A DNA stretch of 6,006 bases from Erysipelotrichaceae bacterium. Lineage in GTDB: Bacteria > Bacillota_I > Bacilli_A > Erysipelotrichales > Erysipelotrichaceae. This document shows, piece after piece, positions 1 to 6,006 of this stretch. Below the pieces are notes generated by a model. The model searched no databases and had not been told where the DNA came from. It saw only the letters and a program-made list of their open reading frames with translations. The translations under genes and the position numbers were made by a program. The stretch covers positions 1 through 6,006 of the forward strand of contig JAFOMB010000184.1 in the NCBI GenBank assembly GCA_017419065.1, in the 5' to 3' direction. Each line of letters begins with the position of its first letter. Position 1 is the stretch's first letter.

Positions 1-1
1 T

Positions 2-3000
2 TACTATGTCGCTTCTCAGGGTGCATGGCGCTCTACATCTGCTTCTGTCGGTCTCAACTACCGTCCGATGGACTTTAATGACGGTGACCGTTTCAATCTG
101 AACTTTGAAATGGCTCCGGAATACTACCTCAATGAAGAAGGTCTTATCGACTGGGATCTCGTCAATGAGAGACAGATCTACTCGATGCCGGTCGTGATCG
201 ACAACACCGCTCCGGGCTTTGTCGGAGATGAACCTGTCACGGCTGTCTTCGATGATGAGACCGGCACGTTCACATCCCTGAAAGTCGCTGTCAGCGACAA
301 CCAGTACATCGCCGGTGTCGTCTTATTCGACAGCGAAGGCAATGTCCTCGACGCAGAATTCGGCGATGACGAAGCAGCAGAGGGTGAAAACCGTGAAGCA
401 GTCTTCGCACTCGATGCGGAAGTCAGCCCGTATCTCTATGTCGAAGTCTACGACTACGCGATGAACTCCACTTTATACAAGATCAACCTGAACAGTGAAG
501 AAGAATTCACGGATCCGGATGTCACCATTACAGTTTCTCCGGAAGCAGTGAAGCTCTTCACGAACTCCGGTGTCCAGCTCACAGCGACAGTTCTGCCGTG
601 GGCCTATAACGACAATGTGACCTGGAGCAGTTCCGATGAAACGGTCGCTACAGTCGACGGGACCGGTTATGTCACCGCTGTCGCAGAAGGCACGGCGACG
701 ATCACCGTCGTTCCGGAAGCCGATCCAGCTAAGAGTGCCGTGTGTGAAGTCACCGTCGCGACTCTTGATAAGGTCCTCAACGGTGTCATCTGGGATGAAG
801 ACGGTCAGATCTGGTTCTCCCAGTTCAATGTGAACTCTTTACCGAACTACACCAAGCTCAACAGCGAACCTAACAAGAATCAGATGGCCTCTCTCGCCTA
901 TGATGAAAACGGTGTCCTCTATGGCTTGAGCCTCGACAGTGAAAGCTTCGTTTCTTCGCTGTATACCGTCAATGAAGAGACCTGGGAGACGATACATTTA
1001 GGTGATTCGGATATCTGCTATATGGACTTCTGTATGGCTCCGTATCTGAGCATGCTGACGGGCATGGATCTGATGTATGGTATCTACGGTCCGTATCTCG
1101 TTCCGTTAAGCAAGTCTAGCGGCGGTCATGATCTGGGTGTTCTTGACTTTACCGATCAGCTCAACGGCGGTTACTTTGTCGGTATCGCCTTTGACGGCAT
1201 CTACAATTTCCCGCAGGTCGGCTACGCCGAGTGCTTCTATCTCCTCGACAACAACGGTATCCTCTACGATTGCGCAATGTTCGTTCAGGACGGCCAGCTG
1301 TACTTCTCTGATCTGTATTCCTATGGACAGGTCGGCAATGCGATCGACACCGATCACTTCCAGTCTCTGTACTGCGACAGCGACGGCAACCTCTACTGGA
1401 GCCGTTTCAGCCAGGGAGAAAACGATGTCGACATGATCTACATCACCTATGATGAGGAAACACAGACATTTGTCGGCAATGAGGTCGGTTCCTTCGCAGA
1501 CAGCGTATGGCCGGTCGGCGGTCTCTACGAAAGCACTGTCGTCGATGCTGACGGTGGTGATTCCAGACATCACGAATTCCTCTCCGGAAACAGAACGATG
1601 ACGCAGGATTTCGTCAGACTGACTCCTAGCGGCAAGGTCGTCAAGGGAAGCCTCAACGGTGTCTATAAAGAAGAAGGCGAACAGGATGATGAAAACGTCC
1701 GCCTGAACAGCAGCACAGTTGTTTCCGAGACAAAACTCGTTCTTTCCACAGAAGGAAACGATACCAACGCTTTATACACGGTCGAATTCGATCCGGCACT
1801 TGTTGAACTCGTATCCGTTACGACGTATCCGACATACAACGCCGTATACGATGATGAAAACGGTACAGTCCGCATCGGCTTCATCTCCGAGGAAGCTCTC
1901 GAAGAAGGTACGGAAGTCGCTGAACTGATCTTCCACCTCGTCGATCCGAACCAGGAGACAGAAGTCGTCGTCACGACAGTCGATGAAAACGACCAGAACC
2001 CGAACAGCCAGCATACCTTCCTCTTCGGCGACAGCAAGGGTGTCACAGAAGAACAGGCCTATGAAGATCCGACCTGGGTCTGGGCTGAAGACGGCAGTGT
2101 GGCCACGGCTACCTTCGTCAGAGAAGACGGCAAGGAAGAAGTCACGGTAAAAGCTCTCGCTTCTGAAGGACAGATCACTTCTGAAGTCCTCAAGGAAGCT
2201 ACCTGCGAAGAAGACGGCGAAGCGGAATTCACCGCAACGGTCACAGTCGACTTCAAGACAGTGAGCGGCGAAAGCGAATTCTCCAACACGCACAAGATCG
2301 CCATCCCGGCTACCGGCCACGTCTGGGGCGGATGGGTCCTGGATACAGAAAACAGCAGATACTACCGTGTCTGTGAAAACGATCCGGAACACATCGAAAC
2401 ACTGGAAGTTGCTGAAAACGGAACTGTCTTACGTGTCTATGGCAAGAACCGCTATGAGACATCCCTCAAGCTGGCAGATATGCTGAAGGAAGAGCTGGGT
2501 GTTGAAAAGTTTGACGCGGTCGTCGTTGCCTCTGCGACAAACTTCGCGGATGCTCTGACCGGCAGCTATCTGGCTGACAAGGTCAGTGCGCCGATCCTCA
2601 TCACCAATGAGAAGAACGCTGATACGATCAAGGCTTACCTGAGCGATAACCTCAAGGAAGGCGGTACAGTTTATATCTTAGGCGGCAGCGCTGCCGTTGC
2701 TGACAGCTTCGAAGAAGGCCTTGACGGCTTTGAAGTCAAGCGTCTCTCCGGAAAGACCCGTTACGAGACCAATATCGAGATCCTGAAAGAAGCAGGCGTC
2801 AAGGACGGTGAGATCATCGTCTCTACCGGCAAGAACTACGCAGACTCTCTGTCTGCTTCCTCTTCCGGCAAGCCGATCCTCTTAGTCAATGACAAGCTCT
2901 CTGCTGCTCAGAAGGAATACCTGTCCTCTGTCTCCGGATCCTTCGTGATCCTGGGCGGTACAGGTGCAGTATCGGAAGATGTCGAGAAGGAACTCAAGGA

Positions 3001-3325
3001 ATACGGTTCTGTAGAGAGAGTTTCCGGCAAGTCCCGATTCGAAACATCCGTAGCAGCAGCGAAGAGATTCGCGGAAGATCCTGAGACGATCGTTCTGGTC
3101 TACTCTCACAACTTCCCGGATGGTCTCTGTGCAGGTCCTCTGGCAGCCTCTCTCAAGGCACCGGTCGTCTTAGTCCGTACAGAGAACCATGATGCGGCAA
3201 TGGCCTACATCGAAGAAGAAGGATTCAAGACCGGCGTAGTCGTCGGCGGCGATTCCCTGATCTCCGATGAATCTGTTGTCGAGATGTTCTCGCTGTCCTC
3301 TTCGGAAGACATCATCGAACGTTAA
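2..3325 (+). CDS. C-terminal part of a modular cell-surface protein, probably a subtilisin-family (S8) envelope protease, with Big_2 and three CWB2 domains (5' partial)
   Basis: The frame is open from base 2, so the ATG at 68 is internal and the true start lies upstream. Numbering from that Met, residues 1-140 resemble the Fn3-like domain that follows the catalytic domain in C5a-peptidase/lactocepin-type S8 proteases (VIDNTAPGF at 43-51, SDNQYIAGVVLFD at 76-88, VYDYAMNST at 127-135). Residues 151-230 are a near-consensus Big_2 Ig-like domain (VTWSSSDETVATVDGTG). About 238-490 carries repeated D-x-D/N-G-x-L/I-Y/W motifs and may be a beta-propeller. About 545-628 is cohesin-like (LYTVEFDPALVELVSV). 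About 665-780 is a linker common in clostridial surface proteins (ATCEEDGE, IPATGHVWGGW). Residues 787-1076 are three CWB2 repeats, which bind secondary wall polymers noncovalently. No LPxTG or C-terminal membrane anchor is seen. The catalytic Asp/His/Ser region is not in the window, so peptidase identity is inferred from the Fn3-like part. A non-enzymatic adhesin is the alternative. A hairpin terminator follows the TAA. Confidence 0.85.
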   Translation, partial: YYVASQGAWRSTSASVGLNYRPMDFNDGDRFNLNFEMAPEYYLNEEGLIDWDLVNERQIYSMPVVIDNTAPGFVGDEPVTAVFDDETGTFTSLKVAVSDNQYIAGVVLFDSEGNVLDAEFGDDEAAEGENREAVFALDAEVSPYLYVEVYDYAMNSTLYKINLNSEEEFTDPDVTITVSPEAVKLFTNSGVQLTATVLPWAYNDNVTWSSSDETVATVDGTGYVTAVAEGTATITVVPEADPAKSAVCEVTVATLDKVLNGVIWDEDGQIWFSQFNVNSLPNYTKLNSEPNKNQMASLAYDENGVLYGLSLDSESFVSSLYTVNEETWETIHLGDSDICYMDFCMAPYLSMLTGMDLMYGIYGPYLVPLSKSSGGHDLGVLDFTDQLNGGYFVGIAFDGIYNFPQVGYAECFYLLDNNGILYDCAMFVQDGQLYFSDLYSYGQVGNAIDTDHFQSLYCDSDGNLYWSRFSQGENDVDMIYITYDEETQTFVGNEVGSFADSVWPVGGLYESTVVDADGGDSRHHEFLSGNRTMTQDFVRLTPSGKVVKGSLNGVYKEEGEQDDENVRLNSSTVVSETKLVLSTEGNDTNALYTVEFDPALVELVSVTTYPTYNAVYDDENGTVRIGFISEEALEEGTEVAELIFHLVDPNQETEVVVTTVDENDQNPNSQHTFLFGDSKGVTEEQAYEDPTWVWAEDGSVATATFVREDGKEEVTVKALASEGQITSEVLKEATCEEDGEAEFTATVTVDFKTVSGESEFSNTHKIAIPATGHVWGGWVLDTENSRYYRVCENDPEHIETLEVAENGTVLRVYGKNRYETSLKLADMLKEELGVEKFDAVVVASATNFADALTGSYLADKVSAPILITNEKNADTIKAYLSDNLKEGGTVYILGGSAAVADSFEEGLDGFEVKRLSGKTRYETNIEILKEAGVKDGEIIVSTGKNYADSLSASSSGKPILLVNDKLSAAQKEYLSSVSGSFVILGGTGAVSEDVEKELKEYGSVERVSGKSRFETSVAAAKRFAEDPETIVLVYSHNFPDGLCAGPLAASLKAPVVLVRTENHDAAMAYIEEEGFKTGVVVGGDSLISDESVVEMFSLSSSEDIIER
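2426..3295 (+). repeat. Three tandem CWB2 (PF04122-type) cell-wall-binding repeats within the surface protein
   Basis: Each repeat opens with a G-K-x-R-[YF]-E-T motif: YGKNRYETS at residues 791-799, SGKTRYETN at 894-902 and SGKSRFETS at 987-994, numbered from the Met at base 68. Each then has an N-[FY]-[AP]-D-[AGS]-L core (NFADAL, NYADSL, NFPDGL), a P-[IV]-L-[IL]/[VL]-V strand and a GG turn (ILGGSAAV, ILGGTGAV, VVGGDSLI). The middle copy is shorter in the helix after NYADSL, and the last is the most diverged. Three CWB2 copies together are known to form the trimeric wall-anchoring unit of clostridial surface proteins. That suggests this protein is held on the wall noncovalently. Confidence 0.93.
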
Positions 3326-3332
3326 TCGAAAT

Positions 3333-3360
3333 AAAGGGGAAGCAGTTGCTTCTCCTTTTT
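3333..3360 (+). terminator. Rho-independent terminator of the surface-protein gene
   Basis: Seven bases after the TAA stop, a 12-base left arm (3333-3344, AAAGGGGAAGCA) pairs with 3347-3358 (TGCTTCTCCTTT) with a single G-T wobble. A T run (3356-3360) closes the structure. The innermost pairs probably open to give a four-base loop. Position and shape fit an intrinsic terminator for the + strand gene. Confidence 0.85.
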
Positions 3361-3371
3361 CTATCCCGTGA

Positions 3372-3397
3372 AAAAAAGAGCCAGCCGGCTCTTTTTT
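3372..3397 (-). terminator. Bidirectional rho-independent terminator of the copA-csoR-ispG operon
   Basis: A perfect 11-base inverted repeat (AAAAAAGAGCC at 3372-3382, GGCTCTTTTTT at 3387-3397) encloses a four-base loop, AGCC. Read on the minus strand, it starts at the ispG stop codon (TGA, 3399-3397) and ends in seven T residues, so it terminates the leftward operon. The six T residues on the plus strand let it also act as a second, backup terminator for the convergent surface-protein gene. Confidence 0.9.
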
Positions 3398-4434
3398 CAG
3401 AATTCTAATATCTCTTTCTTCAGGACGGCGACGATCTCATCCTGAGGAACGGTCCTCACGATCTCGCCTTTCTTGAAGAGGATGGCGCAGTCTCTTCCTC
3501 CGGCTACCCCGATATCGGCGTGTTTGGCCTCTAACGGTCCGTTGACAGGACAGCCCATGATGGCGACATCGATATCCTTCGGAACTGTTTCCAGCCACTC
3601 TTCCATCTCTTTTACGATCGGCAGCATGTCGTACTGTATCCTGCCGCAGGTCGGACAGGCGATGACATTGGCGACGCCTTTTTTGAGCTTGCAGGCCTTG
3701 AGGAGCTTCTTGGCGACCCGTACCTCTTCTCTTGGATCATCGGAGATGGAGATGCGGATGGTATTGCCGATGCCTTCCATCAACAGTTTTCCTAAGGCCA
3801 GGGAAGATTTGACAGTGCTGTTGAGCAGACCGCCGGCTTCCGTGACGCCTAAATGGAGCGGGTAGGGGAAGGTGTTCGCGGCCAGTTCGTAGGCTTCGAT
3901 CGTCTCGAACGGATCGCTCGATTTGAAGGAAAGACAGACATCGTGGAAGTCCATGTCTTCCAGGATGCGCAGGTGGTCCTTCGCGCTTTCGATCATAGCT
4001 TCCGCGGAGCGCTCATACTTCTTGTTGAGGGAGCCGCCGTTGATGCCGATGCGGATCGGGACATTCCTCTCTTTACACAGACTGACGATCTCCCGGATCT
4101 TTCCCTCGTCTTCGATATTTCCCGGATTCAGGCGGATCTTATCACAGCCGCTCTGTAAGGACAGGATGGCGAAGAGGGGATTGAAGTGGATATCGCAGAC
4201 CAGCGGGATGTGGATCTGTTTCTTGATCTCTTTGACAGCCAGGGCGTCTTCTTCATCGAGTATGGCGACCCGGATCATCTCGCATCCCACTGCCTCCAGT
4301 CCGAGGATCTGATCGACAGTCGCTTTGACATCTTTGGTCTTGGTATTGGTCATGGACTGGATGATGACCTCGTTGTTTCCTCCGAGTTCGATGTCACCCA
4401 CTTTGACCGTTCTGGTTTTATCTCTGGTGTACAT
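3397..4434 (-). CDS. ispG: (E)-4-hydroxy-3-methylbut-2-enyl-diphosphate synthase (HMBPP synthase)
   Basis: IspG (GcpE) catalyses the reductive ring opening of methylerythritol cyclodiphosphate to HMBPP, the sixth step of the cytosolic MEP isoprenoid pathway. The 345-residue length is normal for the short bacterial form. Family motifs run in order: TRTVKVGDIELGG at 7-19, IQSMTNTKTKDV at 25-36, CDIHFNP at 80-86, KIRLNPGNI at 99-107, RIGINGGSLN at 128-137, HLGVTEAGG at 194-202, and the C-terminal cluster domain. The [4Fe-4S] ligands expected from E. coli IspG are all present: Cys260 and Cys263 (ACPTCGR), Cys295 (GCPVNGP) and Glu302 (LEAKHADIG). The ATG at 4434 fits the usual N-terminus. Its only Shine-Dalgarno-like sequence, AGGA, lies just 2 bases upstream, so translation may depend on coupling to csoR, whose stop is 7 bases away. 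The gene ends in a strong hairpin terminator. Its normal neighbours, such as dxr or rseP, are not seen here. Confidence 0.96.
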   Translation of the reverse strand: MYTRDKTRTVKVGDIELGGNNEVIIQSMTNTKTKDVKATVDQILGLEAVGCEMIRVAILDEEDALAVKEIKKQIHIPLVCDIHFNPLFAILSLQSGCDKIRLNPGNIEDEGKIREIVSLCKERNVPIRIGINGGSLNKKYERSAEAMIESAKDHLRILEDMDFHDVCLSFKSSDPFETIEAYELAANTFPYPLHLGVTEAGGLLNSTVKSSLALGKLLMEGIGNTIRISISDDPREEVRVAKKLLKACKLKKGVANVIACPTCGRIQYDMLPIVKEMEEWLETVPKDIDVAIMGCPVNGPLEAKHADIGVAGGRDCAILFKKGEIVRTVPQDEIVAVLKKEILEF

Positions 4435-4468
4435 AGTCCTATTATATCTGTTTTTCCAGGGCTTTCAG
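4435..4468 (-). promoter_or_regulatory. Possible sigma-A-like promoter with perfect -10 box directly before ispG
   Basis: On the minus strand the end of csoR contains TATAAT (4446-4441), a perfect -10 hexamer. With a 16-base spacer the -35 position reads CTGAAA (4468-4463), four of six matches to TTGACA. The expected start point falls at or near the A of the ispG ATG (4434), so a transcript from here would be leaderless or nearly so. The hexamer also encodes the last Ile and stop of csoR (ATA TAA T), so chance is a real alternative. Confidence 0.25.
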
Positions 4469-4699
4469 CAGCTCATCGACCTTTTCGCTCTCACCGGAGA
4501 GAAGGGCATCTCTGACGCAGTTGTCGATGTGGTTCTTCAGGATGAGATTGTTGGTCTTCTTGAGGAGGGACCTCGTGGCCATCAGCTGATCGGAGATGTC
4601 CAGACAATAGCGGTCCTCGTCGATCATCCTGATGATGCCGTCGAGCTGTCCTCTGGCGATGGAGAGATACTTTTTGACTTTCTCTTGATCCTTAGTCAT
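4442..4699 (-). CDS. csoR: Copper-sensing transcriptional repressor, CsoR family
   Basis: This is an 85-residue all-helical protein of the CsoR/RcnR family (metal-sensitive repressors). In CsoR, Cu(I) binding lowers DNA affinity and derepresses copper export genes. The Cu(I) ligand pattern Cys-His-Cys is intact: Cys32 in DRYCLDIS, His57 and Cys61 in LKNHIDNC. Tyr31 just before the first Cys is also typical of CsoR. The N-terminal ARGQLDGIIRMI (15-26) matches the conserved RxxGQxxGI helix. Lack of an extra N-terminal His argues against the nickel sensor RcnR, and the copper ATPase next door supports a copper role. The ATG at 4699 overlaps the copA stop by 8 bases and no good Shine-Dalgarno precedes it, so it is probably translationally coupled to copA. 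The gene ends in tandem stops TAA TAG. Its operator should lie upstream of copA, outside the window. Confidence 0.95.
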   Translation of the reverse strand: MTKDQEKVKKYLSIARGQLDGIIRMIDEDRYCLDISDQLMATRSLLKKTNNLILKNHIDNCVRDALLSGESEKVDELLKALEKQI

Positions 4700-4898
4700 T
4701 GACGATACCGGTCACTTCATAGCCGGCGTCTTCGACTGCCTTCTTCAGGACATCGTCAGCGATCGTCGTATCTTTGATGAAGGCCTTTCCTTCTTCCAGG
4801 GAGACTTCGACATCAGCTCCGAGTTCCTTGAGGGCGTCTTCGACGTGTTTGCGGCAGTACTGGCACATCATGCCATCGATAGTAAGTGTCTTGTTCAT
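4692..4898 (-). CDS. Possible internally initiated CopZ-like copper chaperone, in frame within copA
   Basis: An ATG at 4898 inside copA begins a 68-residue HMA domain, almost exactly the length of free CopZ proteins (about 69). The start aligns with CopZ N-termini (MNKTLTIDGMMCQYC), and the fold order fits beta-alpha-beta-beta-alpha-beta (HVEDALKEL, then VEVSLEEGKAFI, DDVLKKAVEDAGYEV). The Cu(I) ligands are Cys12 and Cys15 of this short form. AAGGAGG lies at 4916-4910, 11 bases before the ATG, within the linker codons for K-E-E. A free chaperone made from this start would deliver Cu(I) to CopA or CsoR. It may instead be only the relic start of an ancestral copZ now fused to copA. Domain identity is secure; separate translation is a hypothesis. 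Confidence 0.4.
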   Translation of the reverse strand: MNKTLTIDGMMCQYCRKHVEDALKELGADVEVSLEEGKAFIKDTTIADDVLKKAVEDAGYEVTGIVND

Positions 4899-6006
4899 AG
4901 TTTTGATTTCCTCCTTTTTCATGCGGTTGATACGCAGAGCGTTGCTTAAGACAAAGATCGAACTGATCGACATCGTGAAGGCGCCGATCATCGGGTTGAG
5001 GGCGAGTCCGAAGGACGGATAGAGAGCTCCGGCTGCCAGCGGGATAAAGATCGCGTTGTAGAAGAGAGCCCAGAAGAGGTTCTGCCGTATCACGCTCATC
5101 GTCTTTGCGGAGAGATCGATCAGGAAGGCGACGTCATTGATGTCGTTTCTCATCAGGATCACATCACTGGAGGCATAGGCGATGTCGCTGCCGTTGGAGA
5201 CAGTGACGGAGATATCGGCAGAGGAGAGGGCGATGGCATCGTTGACGCCGTCACCGACCATCATGACCTTACCTTCTTCTTTCTTTTTCAGGATGAGCTC
5301 GTTTTTATCTTTCGGTGTGACACCGGAGAGATATTCTCTGATGCCGAGTTTCTCGGCTGTCTTGGCGGCGATGATCGCGTTGTCGCCGGTACACATGATG
5401 GCTTCGACATCCCTCTTCTTCAGATTGTCGATGGCGATGCGGCTCGTCTCCTTGAGGATATCGCTGAGATAGACGATACCGAGGAGTTTTCCGTTTTTAC
5501 CGACACCGATATAGGAGTAGCTGTTGTCTTTCGCGAAGGAGATATCCCTGTCCGGGATCTCGATATTATGCAGGGCCAGCAGTTTCTGATTGCCGGCGAG
5601 GAAGATGTCTTCCCCGTTCTGCGCCGTGATGCCCAGGCCGCTTTCTTCCTTCACAGTGTCAAAGTTCAATGAACCATTCGGATACTTATCCAGGATCGCT
5701 CTGGCGATCGGATGGCGGGAGTTGCTTTCCAGGGAAGAGAGGACAGTGAAGAAGTCTTTCTCATACTCTCTCGTATCGACGATGGACAGGCGGTTCTTGG
5801 TGAGGGTACCGGTCTTGTCCAGGACGACGTATTTCGTCTTTCCGCCGATCTCCAGGATCTCCGGATTCTTGATGAGGATGCCGTTTTTCGCGCTGACACC
5901 GGTAGCCACCATGATGGCGCTAGGCGTCGCCAGACCCAGGGCACAAGGGCAGGAGATGACCAGGACCGAAAGGGCGAAGTTCAGACTCTTTTCCAGGTCT
6001 CTTGAA
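4692..6006 (-). CDS. copA: Cu(I)-exporting P1B-type ATPase with a fused C-terminal CopZ-like HMA domain (N-terminus outside window)
   Basis: The frame stays open to the right edge, giving 437 visible residues. The first in-frame Met (base 5912) is internal, because the copper-binding CPC motif (VISCPCALGLATP, visible residues 16-28) lies before it. In order come the phosphorylation motif DKTGT (Asp63), HP in the nucleotide domain (98-99), TGDN (206-209) and GDGVND (251-256). Then come two last membrane helices with YN (316-317) and the M-x3-S pattern (Met345, Ser349). CPC, YN and MxxxS together define Cu(I)-specific CopA. The N-to-M distance (28) equals that I recall for the archaeal CopA. 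After NALRINRMKKEEIKT, the protein continues into a 68-residue HMA domain with GMMCQYC (Cys381, Cys384). HMA domains in CopA are more usually N-terminal; any N-terminal HMA is out of view. The enzyme pumps Cu(I) out of the cytosol at the inner membrane. It heads the copA-csoR-ispG operon. Confidence 0.95.
   Translation of the reverse strand, partial: SRDLEKSLNFALSVLVISCPCALGLATPSAIMVATGVSAKNGILIKNPEILEIGGKTKYVVLDKTGTLTKNRLSIVDTREYEKDFFTVLSSLESNSRHPIARAILDKYPNGSLNFDTVKEESGLGITAQNGEDIFLAGNQKLLALHNIEIPDRDISFAKDNSYSYIGVGKNGKLLGIVYLSDILKETSRIAIDNLKKRDVEAIMCTGDNAIIAAKTAEKLGIREYLSGVTPKDKNELILKKKEEGKVMMVGDGVNDAIALSSADISVTVSNGSDIAYASSDVILMRNDINDVAFLIDLSAKTMSVIRQNLFWALFYNAIFIPLAAGALYPSFGLALNPMIGAFTMSISSIFVLSNALRINRMKKEEIKTMNKTLTIDGMMCQYCRKHVEDALKELGADVEVSLEEGKAFIKDTTIADDVLKKAVEDAGYEVTGIVND
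4910..4916 (-). promoter_or_regulatory. Strong Shine-Dalgarno sequence inside copA, before the CopZ-like domain
   Basis: The minus strand reads AAGGAGG, a full match to the anti-Shine-Dalgarno core, 11 bases before an in-frame ATG (4898). The spacing is longer than ideal but usable. It is stronger than the sequences before csoR or ispG in the same operon. Confidence 0.5.

Noticed and set aside
68..70. ATG at 68 as the start of the large surface protein
   Set aside because: The same frame is open back to base 2 and encodes sequence continuous with the Fn3-like domain (for example SVGLNYRPMDF). No Shine-Dalgarno or signal peptide is present.
1106..1573. 155-codon open frame on the minus strand within the surface gene
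   Set aside because: It lies wholly antisense to a well-supported domain protein. Its low-complexity Val/Ala/Asp/Ile make-up is what the opposite strand of GNN-rich codons gives. No motif was recognised.
1772..2392. 206-codon minus-strand open frame
   Set aside because: It is antisense to the cohesin-like and linker region, has no recognisable motif or ribosome-binding site, and is rich in Phe/Asp/Val as expected for a shadow frame.
3853..4515. Several plus-strand open frames opposite ispG and csoR
   Set aside because: They overlap strongly conserved IspG and CsoR codons, lack Shine-Dalgarno sequences and show no family features.
5804..5813. GGGTACCGG, resembling half of a GC-rich CsoR operator
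   Set aside because: It encodes the invariant DKTGTL motif of CopA and has no matching arm at operator spacing. The real operator is expected upstream of copA, outside the window.
5910..5912. ATG at 5912 as the copA start
   Set aside because: The frame continues to the window edge and encodes the essential CPC membrane motif upstream of this Met.
5712..6005. Plus-strand open frame opposite copA
   Set aside because: It is the complement of the conserved CPC-DKTGT-HP region of CopA. Its openness follows from the codon usage of copA.
4692..6006. Programmed ribosomal frameshifting as in E. coli copA
   Set aside because: The chaperone-like domain here is C-terminal, so a frameshift truncation could not release it. 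Internal initiation is the only simple route visible.

Overview
The window looks like a bacterial chromosome fragment from a Gram-positive Bacillota (Firmicutes) of moderate GC, probably an anaerobe of the Erysipelotrichia or Clostridia type. This rests on three things: a very large secreted protein ending in CWB2 (PF04122-type) cell-wall-binding repeats, a CsoR-type copper repressor, and a bacterial IspG of the MEP isoprenoid pathway. The lineage call is an inference and the genus cannot be fixed from sequence reading alone.

Layout: the left half (bases 2-3325, + strand) is one long coding region, cut off at its 5' end by the window edge. It is the C-terminal 1,107 residues of a modular surface protein. 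In order it has a stretch resembling the Fn3-like domain of cell-envelope subtilisin-family (S8) proteases, a near-consensus Big_2 Ig-like domain, a probable beta-propeller-like region, a cohesin-like beta-sandwich, a linker of a kind common in clostridial surface proteins, and three CWB2 repeats. No LPxTG anchor is present. Bases 3326-3396 separate this gene from the convergent operon and hold two hairpin terminators.

The right half (- strand, read from the right edge leftwards) is a compact operon copA(Z)-csoR-ispG. copA is cut off at its N-terminal end by the window edge but shows every hallmark of a Cu(I)-exporting P1B-type ATPase from the CPC motif onwards. It ends in an extra C-terminal HMA domain the size of the free copper chaperone CopZ. 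A strong Shine-Dalgarno sequence lies inside the reading frame just before that domain, so a free chaperone could also be made by internal initiation. csoR overlaps the end of copA by 8 bases, and ispG begins 7 bases after csoR.

How the genes work together: CsoR would sense cytosolic Cu(I) and release the operon promoter (outside the window), raising the exporter, the chaperone-like domain and CsoR itself. IspG is a [4Fe-4S] enzyme of isoprenoid synthesis. Its place behind csoR may put it under copper control, or it may have its own promoter from a perfect TATAAT at the end of csoR. The most interesting points are the copA-copZ fusion with a retained ribosome-binding site and the attachment of ispG to a copper operon. 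I saw no RNA gene, CRISPR array, insertion sequence or phage element.
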